Below the pieces are notes generated by a model. The model saw only the letters and a list, made by a program, of their open reading frames with translations, did no database searches and was not told where the DNA came from. Of a stretch of 60,572 nt of DNA, positions 25,409 to 32,400 are shown piece after piece. Where the stretch lies: the NCBI GenBank assembly GCA_028868535.1, contig JAGWUH010000020.1, forward strand, positions 1-60,572, read 5' to 3'. Every line of letters begins with the position of its first letter. The first letter of the stretch is position 1. Source of the DNA: Sphingomonadales bacterium (GTDB lineage Bacteria > Pseudomonadota > Alphaproteobacteria > Sphingomonadales > Sphingomonadaceae). The position numbers and the translations under genes are program-made.

Positions 25409-26755
25409 TCAGCGCCGGCCCTCGATATAGTCGTTGATCACTTCGTGAAAGCGGCGAATCCGCGTTTCCTGCTCGGACAGGTAGGCATCGTCATGGCCGC
25501 GGCTGCGCAAACCCTGCTGCTGCGAGACGGCGACGGCGAGGTCCTGCGACAGGAAATCGCCCTGCGCGATCTTCGCCTCGGCCAACCCGAACAGCGCGGT
25601 CTCGTGCTCGGCCTCGACCCAGGGGCGCATGCCGTAGAGCGTCGGCACTTCCGCCTGGCCCTCGATCTCGGGCGAGAGATACCAGTAGTCGAAGGTCGAC
25701 CAGTTGGGATCTTCGGGATCGGGTTCGGTGCGGAACACGTGCAGCCCCTCCGGCGTGCCGGTGATGGTGAAGTTGGGGAAGCAGGTGTGATGGAACTGGT
25801 CGGTCAGCTCCTCGTCGCTGAGCTTCTCGAAATGCTTCCACCCCCGCGCCGGGCCGAGCTTGCGCCTCGCCTGCTGCAGCGCGATGCGCCCTTCCTGCGC
25901 GCGGCCTTCATAGTCGGCCGGGTCGATGTCCCACTCGCGCAGCACCTCGGCCCACAGCGGCTTCATCTGGTTCTTGTCGAGATAGCGGCTGGACGGTTGC
26001 AGCTTCTCGATCATGCGGTTGTGGCCGGTGGGATACATCTCGAAATGGGTGGTCGAGTAGTGATCGTCGATCATCGGCTCGAACTGCGGATGCACCGCGG
26101 GCAAGTGGTAGCTCTCGTTGAAGTTGTCGCTGGCGAACTTCCAGTTGGTGTTGACGCGCACCGTCAGCCAGACGACGCGCTTCCAGCTTGCCAGGTCGCG
26201 GTTGCGCAGCAGATCGGGGATCGGCGCCAGGTATTCGAGCAGCGGCGTGGCGTTGGGGTCGAACGCGTAGAACACGAAGCCGCCCCAGGTCTCGCAGGGC
26301 ACTTCCTTCATGCGCAATTTGCCGCACGGGTTGCCCTGGGGGAAATCCTCCGGGTCCTGCACCCAGTCAAGCGCGCCGTCGATCGCCCATTTCCAGCCGT
26401 GGTACGGGCAGGTCAGGTGTTCGGCAACGCCGCCTTCCTCGCCCATCACCAGCCGGTTCCCGCGGTGACGGCAGACGTTGTAGAACGCCCGCACGCCCCC
26501 GTCCTTCTGGCGGATCATGATCACAGATTCGTGGAGGAAGTTGTGGACGACATAGTCGCCCGGTTCTTCCAGCTGGCTTTCGCGCGCGCCGACGTGCCAG
26601 ACGCGGGTCCACATCTTCTCCCATTCGAGGCGGGCGAAGTCCCTGGACCAGTAGCGGTCGCCGGTGATGGCGTCTCCGCGGGCGCGGGGGAACTCGGCCG
26701 ATTCATGGCGGGGAAAGCTCCCCTCGATCGGCGGGACAGTCAGGTATTCAGCCAT
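25409..26755 (-). CDS. Rieske non-heme iron oxygenase, alpha subunit
   Basis: A 448-residue terminal oxygenase. Rieske ligands are Cys95/His97 (CRHRG) and Cys116/His119 (CPYHGW). Catalytic iron histidines are His217 and His222 in DNFNESYHLPAVHPQ after NWKFAS. A GNPCGKL loop precedes the catalytic domain, as in the genes at 27800 and 35676, which form one subgroup sharing ITxDRY and EPGDYVV near the start. ATG 26755 follows GGAGAG. A SnoaL-like gene lies 70 bases upstream and may encode a small beta-type partner. Electron-transfer partners are not encoded here. Confidence 0.94.
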   Translation of the reverse strand: MAEYLTVPPIEGSFPRHESAEFPRARGDAITGDRYWSRDFARLEWEKMWTRVWHVGARESQLEEPGDYVVHNFLHESVIMIRQKDGGVRAFYNVCRHRGNRLVMGEEGGVAEHLTCPYHGWKWAIDGALDWVQDPEDFPQGNPCGKLRMKEVPCETWGGFVFYAFDPNATPLLEYLAPIPDLLRNRDLASWKRVVWLTVRVNTNWKFASDNFNESYHLPAVHPQFEPMIDDHYSTTHFEMYPTGHNRMIEKLQPSSRYLDKNQMKPLWAEVLREWDIDPADYEGRAQEGRIALQQARRKLGPARGWKHFEKLSDEELTDQFHHTCFPNFTITGTPEGLHVFRTEPDPEDPNWSTFDYWYLSPEIEGQAEVPTLYGMRPWVEAEHETALFGLAEAKIAQGDFLSQDLAVAVSQQQGLRSRGHDDAYLSEQETRIRRFHEVINDYIEGRR

Positions 26756-26825
26756 GGTACTCTCCGGTAGGCCGGGTTTCTCCCCACCGCCCCGACCGGG
26801 TTGAACAAGCTCGTTTTTTGTCCCC

Positions 26826-27242
26826 TCAGCCAGGCGGCATGAGGAAATCCATCCAGTAGCGGCGGAAGCGCCAGCCCTCAGCCGTCCGCACCGCATCGAA
26901 GTAGTAGCGTCCGTGAACGGTGATGGCCGAGCCGTCCTTGCCGCGACCCATGCCGGTCACATAAGTCCGGACCGATGCGGTGTCTCCCGAACAGGCGGTG
27001 ACCGCGAAGTTGCTCAGGTAATGGGCATGGTGTGCGTTGGCGGCGAAGGCGCCGGCGAAGAAGCCGCGAATGCCGTCGTGCCCCTCCACCGTGGCCATGC
27101 CGATGCCCGAAAGGTCGAAGCTGGCGTCGGGCGTGAAGCAGGCGACGATGCCGTCGAGGTCATGCATCGAATCGACCGCGTGGGCATAAGCGATGGTCAG
27201 GTCCTGCAGGGCGACGCGGTCCTCGATCGGGCAAGTCGTCAT
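26826..27242 (-). CDS. SnoaL-like (NTF2-fold) protein
   Basis: A 138-residue NTF2-fold protein beginning MTTCPIEDRVALQDL, paralogous to 1917-2378. FTPDASFDLSGIG and the C-terminal TAEGWRFRRYWMDFL fit the SnoaL_4 pattern. The ribosome site (GAAAGG) is weak. It follows the VOC gene by 11 bases and precedes the Rieske gene at 26755. Ring-hydroxylating oxygenase beta subunits share this fold, so it could be a structural partner of that oxygenase; an independent dehydratase or isomerase is equally possible. Confidence 0.85.
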   Translation of the reverse strand: MTTCPIEDRVALQDLTIAYAHAVDSMHDLDGIVACFTPDASFDLSGIGMATVEGHDGIRGFFAGAFAANAHHAHYLSNFAVTACSGDTASVRTYVTGMGRGKDGSAITVHGRYYFDAVRTAEGWRFRRYWMDFLMPPG

Positions 27243-27253
27243 GGTCGGGCCTT

Positions 27254-27796
27254 TCACGAGGGGAAGCCGGGGCGCAGCGGGTCGGTCACCCCGTCCCAGC
27301 CCTGCGCCGCCGTGGCGACGCGGCGGAAGAATTCGTCCTGGCTCTCGTGCTGCTCGACCAGCTCGACCATGCAGCCGAGCGCTGCGCTGGTGTCGATGTA
27401 GGCGAAGCGCAGCGGTCCGAACATGCCATCGACCGCGGCGGCGCAGCCCTTGCCGCGGTAGTGCGCATACGTGGCGTCGTAGTCGTCGCAGTAGATGGCG
27501 AGGTGGTGAAAGCCCTGCCGGCCGCTGGCGATGGTATCGCGATAGGCAGAGGGGCTGTCGCAATGCTGCTGGACCAGTTCGATCTGGATTCCGCCCGACT
27601 GCGCCAGCGCCACCGAGAAATCGAGCCCCGAGCGCCGCGCGCCGCGATAGGAATACTCGGCAAGCGCGATGTGCGGCACGAGCAGGAACGGGCCGATCCC
27701 GGTGGTCTCGACCCAGCGCCGGGCGGCGGCCTCGACGTCGTCGACGATGAAGGCCGCCTGCATGAAATGCTTGCCGGGAACGCCGGGCGCGAACAT
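27254..27796 (-). CDS. VOC family (glyoxalase-fold) protein
   Basis: A 180-residue VOC protein, paralogue of 6259-6795. Both have a GxGPF segment, an IQIEL/VQIEL metal-type strand, a central HH (GFHHLAIY here) and the WDGxxDPLR tail. The two beta-alpha-beta3 modules start at MQAAFIVDDVEAAARRW and GFHHLAIYCDD. It starts 3 bases after the Rieske gene at 27800 ends, so they are surely co-transcribed. The position beside oxygenases in both loci suggests it acts on an oxygenated intermediate, perhaps as epimerase, hydratase or ring-cleavage enzyme. Confidence 0.86.
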   Translation of the reverse strand: MFAPGVPGKHFMQAAFIVDDVEAAARRWVETTGIGPFLLVPHIALAEYSYRGARRSGLDFSVALAQSGGIQIELVQQHCDSPSAYRDTIASGRQGFHHLAIYCDDYDATYAHYRGKGCAAAVDGMFGPLRFAYIDTSAALGCMVELVEQHESQDEFFRRVATAAQGWDGVTDPLRPGFPS

Positions 27797-27799
27797 CGC

Positions 27800-29122
27800 T
27801 CAATCCTTCCCGAGCACCATGTCGTTCAGCAGTTCGTGGAACCGCTGCACGCGCTTCTCCTGCCCCGGCAGGATGCAACCCTTGAACCCGCGCGAGTTCA
27901 GGCCCTGCTGCTGGGTCGTGCCGATCGACAGGTCCTGGTCGGCCACGAAGCCGAGTGACACGCCGTCGCCATAAGTGCTGTGGCGCAGGATCGCGTCCTG
28001 CCGGAACGGGGCGGGGCCGACCGGGGTCACCACCTCGGTCATTCCCTCGATCGGCGGATAGAGGCACCAGTGCTGGAACACGCACTTTTCCGGATCGGTC
28101 GGATGCGGTTCGGTCCGCAGGATCTGGCACTGCTCGGGCGACATCGTCAGCGTGAGGTTCGGGAACATCGTGCAGTGGAAATAGTCGACCAGCTGCTGGT
28201 CGGTCATGTTCGCGTAGTTGTGATAGCCCCGCGACGGCCCCAAGCGGCGCTTGGCCTCGATCACCGCCTGCCGGACCTCGCCGGTACGGCCGCGGTATTG
28301 CTTCGGATCTATACCCCAGGCCTCGGCCGCCTCGTACAGCCCCGGCGGCACGTCTCCACTGACGTAGTCGACCCGGGTCGTCGCCTGGTGGCCGATCATC
28401 CACATCGAATTGTGGCCCGACGGGTACATTTCGAACAGCGTTGTCGGCAGGCCATCGTTGATGAACGTTGCTAGTTCGGGATGAATGGTCGGCAGGTGGT
28501 AGCTCTCGTTGAAGTTGTCGCGGATGATCTTCCAGTTGAAGTCGCAATCCGCCGAGAGGTTGAGCACGCGCACCCAGTTCTCCAGGCCATAGCCCTCGAG
28601 CCGCTCGGGATAGGGCGCCAGCCATTCGAGCAGCGGCTTGACGTCGTCGTCCATGCACCACCACACGAACGGACCCCAGGTGTCGCAGCGCAGTTCCGCG
28701 AGGTGAACCTTGCCGCAGGGATTGCCGCCTGCGAAATCATCCGGGTCCTGCACGTGCGCCAGCGCGCCGTCGAGGTCGAAGGTCCAGGCGTGGTAGCCGC
28801 AGACGATGCGGTTGACCGAAGTCGCATCGCCCAGGATCAGGCGGTTACCGCGGTGCGGACAGGTGTTGTAGAAGGCGCGGACCGATCCGTCCTCCTGCCG
28901 CACCATGATCACCGATTCCTTGCCGAGGTTGTGGCGGATGACATCGCCCGGCTCGGCCAGGTCGGCGAGCATGCCACCGAGGTGCCAGACCTTGGGCCAG
29001 AGGTGCTTGTTCTCCAGCTCCATCCATTCGCGGGTGATGTAGCGATCGGCGGTGATCTTGTCTCCACGCACCGGCGGGTCGAATTCCTGCGAATACCGCG
29101 AGACATTCTGGGGGGCATTCAT
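27800..29122 (-). CDS. Rieske non-heme iron oxygenase, alpha subunit
   Basis: A 440-residue terminal oxygenase. Rieske ligands are Cys88/His90 (CPHRG) and Cys108/His111. The second motif reads CGYHAW rather than the common CPYHGW, but the ligands are intact. Catalytic histidines are His209 and His214 in DNFNESYHLPTIHPE after NWKII. Start ATG 29122 follows GCAGGAG. It belongs to the 440-448-residue subgroup with 25409 and 35676 (DKITADRY, GNPCGKV). A SnoaL-like gene lies 28 bases upstream and a VOC gene 3 bases downstream. Confidence 0.94.
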   Translation of the reverse strand: MNAPQNVSRYSQEFDPPVRGDKITADRYITREWMELENKHLWPKVWHLGGMLADLAEPGDVIRHNLGKESVIMVRQEDGSVRAFYNTCPHRGNRLILGDATSVNRIVCGYHAWTFDLDGALAHVQDPDDFAGGNPCGKVHLAELRCDTWGPFVWWCMDDDVKPLLEWLAPYPERLEGYGLENWVRVLNLSADCDFNWKIIRDNFNESYHLPTIHPELATFINDGLPTTLFEMYPSGHNSMWMIGHQATTRVDYVSGDVPPGLYEAAEAWGIDPKQYRGRTGEVRQAVIEAKRRLGPSRGYHNYANMTDQQLVDYFHCTMFPNLTLTMSPEQCQILRTEPHPTDPEKCVFQHWCLYPPIEGMTEVVTPVGPAPFRQDAILRHSTYGDGVSLGFVADQDLSIGTTQQQGLNSRGFKGCILPGQEKRVQRFHELLNDMVLGKD

Positions 29123-29150
29123 GGCTGGGCTCCTGCGGGGGGTCTGGGTA

Positions 29151-29687
29151 TCAACGGGGCCAGTTGCGGCGCTGGCTGAAATCCTCGCCGCGGCGGCCGG
29201 ACCGGTTGGTGGTCGGGTTCGCGGCGAAGAAACCGTGGTCGGCGGGGTCGTCCTTGACCCAGTCGGTCACCAGGTGGCGGCGGCGGATCCGCCAGGCGCC
29301 GTCCCGGCATGCATACTCGTCGACATAGCGACCGGCAATGAACAGGTCGCGCGGGTGGCCGGCCTCGTCGCGGCTGGCGTGCCACGCCTGGAAATAGCAC
29401 TCGCCGCTGGCCGAAGTTTCGTCGTGCAGCTCGATCCGTACCTGGCCGAGCAGGTGCTGGGTGGCGTCCATCGTCGCCAGCAGCCCTTGCGCGAATTCGA
29501 CGAAGGCATCGGCATCGCCCGACATCAGCCCGCAATCGATCCAGGCGTCGTCGCTGAAGGCCGAACGCTGGAGCACCGGGTCGAGCCGGTCGAGCCCGCG
29601 CATGTAGCGGTGCACGGCATCGGTAATGTCGCGCCGCGCCGCATAGTCGCGCATCTCGGCTTCGATGTCGAAAGGCCTGCTCACCAC
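29151..29687 (-). CDS. SnoaL-like protein, possible oxygenase partner
   Basis: A 178-residue NTF2-fold protein starting with GTG after AGGGAGAAC. It is strongly similar to 39671-40192: both carry YMRGxDRLDPVL, RSAFxDDAW(I/V)DCGLMSG and GRYVDEYACRDG. In both loci the gene sits directly beside a Rieske alpha subunit, which suggests a conserved pairing like that of dioxygenase alpha and beta subunits. It lies between a GFA-like gene (7 bases) and the Rieske gene at 27800 (28 bases). Beta-subunit function is inferred from fold and position only. Confidence 0.86.
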   Translation of the reverse strand: MVSRPFDIEAEMRDYAARRDITDAVHRYMRGLDRLDPVLQRSAFSDDAWIDCGLMSGDADAFVEFAQGLLATMDATQHLLGQVRIELHDETSASGECYFQAWHASRDEAGHPRDLFIAGRYVDEYACRDGAWRIRRRHLVTDWVKDDPADHGFFAANPTTNRSGRRGEDFSQRRNWPR

Positions 29688-29694
29688 GTTCTCC

Positions 29695-30105
29695 CTACTG
29701 TTGCTCGAGGCAGGTCACGCCATCGGGCAGCGCGAACCAGTGTTGCGCGCTGCTGGTCCAGTAATGGACCGTGGGCGCGAGGTCGGCGGTCTGGTCGAGC
29801 GTGCCGGCCTTGAAGAAGACGATGCCCTGCTTGCGCGCTGCCGCCGTGTCGGTGAGGATCGGCGATCCGCAATCGGGACAGAACTTCCGATTGACGTCGT
29901 TCCCGCTGGACCCGGGATGCGTGAAGGTGCGCAGCTCGCCGGAGATACGGATGCCGTCCCGTTTCGCCACGCCGACGACCGAGAACGCGCTCCCCGCCTG
30001 CTTCTGGCAATCCGAACAGTGGCACACGACCATGGCCGCGGCCGGCCAGTCGAGTTCATAGCGGACCGCTCCGCACAGGCAGCCGCCGGTTCGCTTGTCG
30101 GTCAT
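29695..30105 (-). CDS. GFA family (glutathione-dependent formaldehyde-activating-like) protein
   Basis: A 136-residue CENP-V/GFA zinc-fold protein. The cysteine sets are Cys9/Cys11 (GGCLCGAVRY), Cys28/Cys30/Cys33 (CHCSDCQKQAGS) and Cys76/Cys79 (FCPDCGSP), matching the two-zinc arrangement. Family members bind glutathione adducts, but many have no known reaction. ATG 30105 overlaps the P450 stop (ATGA); the stop is TAG at 29695-29697. Coupling to the P450 suggests it handles formaldehyde or a reactive aldehyde from oxidative demethylation (inference). Confidence 0.88.
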   Translation of the reverse strand: MTDKRTGGCLCGAVRYELDWPAAAMVVCHCSDCQKQAGSAFSVVGVAKRDGIRISGELRTFTHPGSSGNDVNRKFCPDCGSPILTDTAAARKQGIVFFKAGTLDQTADLAPTVHYWTSSAQHWFALPDGVTCLEQQ

Positions 30106-31301
30106 GTCTCCCACTCCAGCACCACGCGGTTGACCTGGCCGACGATACCGCCCGAGCACCGGGTGTCGGCATCCGCGGCGAGGCGGAAATCGGGAATGCG
30201 CTTCAGCCATTCGGCGATGGTGATGGCGACCTCGGCGCGGGCGAGCTCCTGCCCCGGACACATGTGCGGCCCTGAGCCGAACGCCGAGTGCCGCGCCCCG
30301 CTGCGGCCGAAATCCACCGCCAGCGGATCGGGGTTGATGGCGGGGTCGAGCCCGTGAACCTGCGTCGGGATGCAGACCAGCTCGCCGGCCTTGAGTTGGC
30401 AGCCGTGGAATTCGATGTCGTCGCGCACGGTGCGGGCAATGGTGACGAGGCCGAAGCGGCGGAACAGTTCGTGCGTGGCCATCATCGTGCCGCGCGCGTC
30501 CATGTCGCGCAGTGCGGCGCGCGCGGAGGGGTTGCGCGCGAGGTGGAGCATGACGAATCCGAGGATGTTGACGACGGTATCGACCCCGGCGATCAGCACT
30601 TGCGTGCACAGCGCCAGCGCTTCGGCATCGTCGAGGTGGCGGCCGTCGATGTCCGCGGTGACGATCTCGCTCAGCAGGTCGTCACCGGGCGCGGCGCGGC
30701 GCGCGGCGATCACCGGGGCGAGATAGTCGAAGAACGCCGCCTTCGCCGCCTCGAACGGCATCGGCGGATGAGGCCGGGTCATGGATTCGGCCCAGAGCCG
30801 GATCTGCGCCACATCCCCCAGCGGTAGCCCGACGAGCGCCATGAAGATGCGGATGGGCAGCACCTGCGCGTAGTCGTGCGTGAAGTCGCAGCGGCCACGC
30901 GGGGCGAATTCCTCTACCAAGGCGGCGGCGGCGGCACGAATGCCATCGTGCAATTTGCGCACCCGCGCCGGGGAAAAGCCGTCGTTGAGCAGCTTGCGGT
31001 AAGGGCGATGCGCGGGCGGGTCGATCGTGGTCGGGATCAGGCCGTGCTTCTCGCCCACCGATTTCGGCAGCACGATCACGCGGTTGGAAAAACGGGTGTG
31101 GTCCGACTGGACTTCGGCGAGCACGTCGCCGCCCAGCGCGATCCAGTGCCCCTCGTTGCGCGGCGTCCACGCCAGCGGCGGCGCAGCATCCTGCAGCGCG
31201 CGCCAGGCGGCGTGAAAGTCGTCGGCCTGGCCGGGCAGCGCGTAGATGTCGACATCGACGACGCGGCCGGCCGGGACGTGGGCCGGATGGTTCGGACTCA
31301 T
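30102..31301 (-). CDS. Cytochrome P450
   Basis: A 399-residue soluble bacterial P450 monooxygenase. The I-helix oxygen-binding motif is AGVDT (238-242), the ExxR pair is Glu278/Arg281 (HELFRRF), and the haem loop FGSGPHMCPG places the thiolate at Cys348. The size fits class I enzymes that need a separate ferredoxin and reductase, and none is present here. ATG 31301 overlaps the upstream tandem-SnoaL stop (ATGA), and its own stop overlaps the GFA gene. It probably hydroxylates or demethylates an alicyclic or terpenoid-like compound; the substrate is not deducible. Confidence 0.95.
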   Translation of the reverse strand: MSPNHPAHVPAGRVVDVDIYALPGQADDFHAAWRALQDAAPPLAWTPRNEGHWIALGGDVLAEVQSDHTRFSNRVIVLPKSVGEKHGLIPTTIDPPAHRPYRKLLNDGFSPARVRKLHDGIRAAAAALVEEFAPRGRCDFTHDYAQVLPIRIFMALVGLPLGDVAQIRLWAESMTRPHPPMPFEAAKAAFFDYLAPVIAARRAAPGDDLLSEIVTADIDGRHLDDAEALALCTQVLIAGVDTVVNILGFVMLHLARNPSARAALRDMDARGTMMATHELFRRFGLVTIARTVRDDIEFHGCQLKAGELVCIPTQVHGLDPAINPDPLAVDFGRSGARHSAFGSGPHMCPGQELARAEVAITIAEWLKRIPDFRLAADADTRCSGGIVGQVNRVVLEWET

Positions 31302-32356
31302 GCACTCTCCCAGTGCTTGTATACCGGGTCCTTGCTGCCAAAGCAGCCGCGCGTGGTCAGCCCCTCATAAAAGCCAGTGGGATCGAACGTGGTCGCGTGG
31401 GTGGAGGTCCAGTCGCAGACGAAGACTCGGCTGGCGATCTTCCAGGCACCGCCGCGCCGCTCGTAGCGGTCGAGGTAGCGGCCGCCGGTCATCATGTCCT
31501 CGCCGCCGGCGCGCGAATGGGCGATCACGTAATGCTCGCCGACGGCGTGGTCGCCGCGGACCTCGATCCATTCGTTGGCGATCGAGTGGAAGCTGACCTC
31601 GAGGGCGGCGGTGACGTGAGCCACGATGTCGCGCGCGAACGAGGCGGCGTCGCCATTGACCACGCCCGAGACGACTTCGGCATCGTCCCAGAACAGCGAG
31701 GCGAGGAGGCCGGCGTCGCCGCGGTCGACCCCGCGGCAATAGGCGGAGAGCAGCACGCGGATAGCCTCTCGGGCGAGGGCGGCGTCGAGCGCGGCGGGGT
31801 CGGCGGTCATCGGCAAGGCTCCCTGCAGGCGGCGGGTGGCGGCGTGGTGGCGGGCGAGCAGAACGCGCGCGGCATCGGACGCGCCCTTGCCGCCGGCCGG
31901 CACGAAATGGTCGTCCGCGAGCGGCGGGTCGGCCTGCGCGGAGGTGCCCGGCCGGTTGGTGTTGCTGTCGAGCACGTACGTGCGGTGCGTGAGCCGCCAA
32001 GCGCCGTCGCGGCGCTCCAGCCGGTCGAGGTAGCGACCGAACACCGTGCGCTGGAGCGTGGGTTCCTCGACATGGGCGATGACATAGCTTTCCGATATGG
32101 CGCGGTCGCCCGCCACCCTGATCTCGCAGTTCGACGTGCGATGGAGAGTCGGCAGCGCCGCCTTCTGGGCCGTCGCGAGCATGGCCACCAGCGCCGGCGT
32201 CGGTCCGGCGTAGAAGCCGTAATCAACGGTGGCATCGTCGTGGTAGGCGGAGCCCAGCAGCGTCGCGTCGGCACGATCGACCCCACGGCTGTGCCGGGCC
32301 AGCACGTTGCGGATCTGATGGCGGGCGATCAAGCTTTCGGTCACGTCGCGATCCAT
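31298..32356 (-). CDS. Tandem SnoaL-like protein (two NTF2-fold domains)
   Basis: A 352-residue protein with two SnoaL-like domains, about residues 1-150 and 185-340. Repeated elements are HSRGVDRADATLL / YCRGVDRGDAGLL, ESYVIAHVE / EHYVIAHSR, GRYLDRLERRDGAW / GRYLDRYERRGGAW. An internal ATG at 31810 (Met183) has AGGGAG about 9 bases upstream, so the second domain could also be made alone. The first ATG lies directly after the T-tract of a terminator and has no clean ribosome site. It is translationally coupled to the P450. Single-domain relatives are about 140-180 residues, so this is a fusion. Confidence 0.87.
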   Translation of the reverse strand: MDRDVTESLIARHQIRNVLARHSRGVDRADATLLGSAYHDDATVDYGFYAGPTPALVAMLATAQKAALPTLHRTSNCEIRVAGDRAISESYVIAHVEEPTLQRTVFGRYLDRLERRDGAWRLTHRTYVLDSNTNRPGTSAQADPPLADDHFVPAGGKGASDAARVLLARHHAATRRLQGALPMTADPAALDAALAREAIRVLLSAYCRGVDRGDAGLLASLFWDDAEVVSGVVNGDAASFARDIVAHVTAALEVSFHSIANEWIEVRGDHAVGEHYVIAHSRAGGEDMMTGGRYLDRYERRGGAWKIASRVFVCDWTSTHATTFDPTGFYEGLTTRGCFGSKDPVYKHWESA

Positions 32357-32388
32357 AAAAAGGCCCCGGTCGCGAACGACCGGGGCCT
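32357..32388 (-). terminator. Rho-independent terminator after TonB receptor gene
   Basis: Plus-strand 32361-32372 and 32377-32388 form a perfect 12-base stem (AGGCCCCGGTCG) with a CGAA loop. On the minus strand the stem is followed by five Ts. It ends the receptor gene 13 bases after its stop and abuts the ATG of the tandem-SnoaL gene at 32356. Confidence 0.9.
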
Positions 32389-32400
32389 CGGCAGGGAGCT

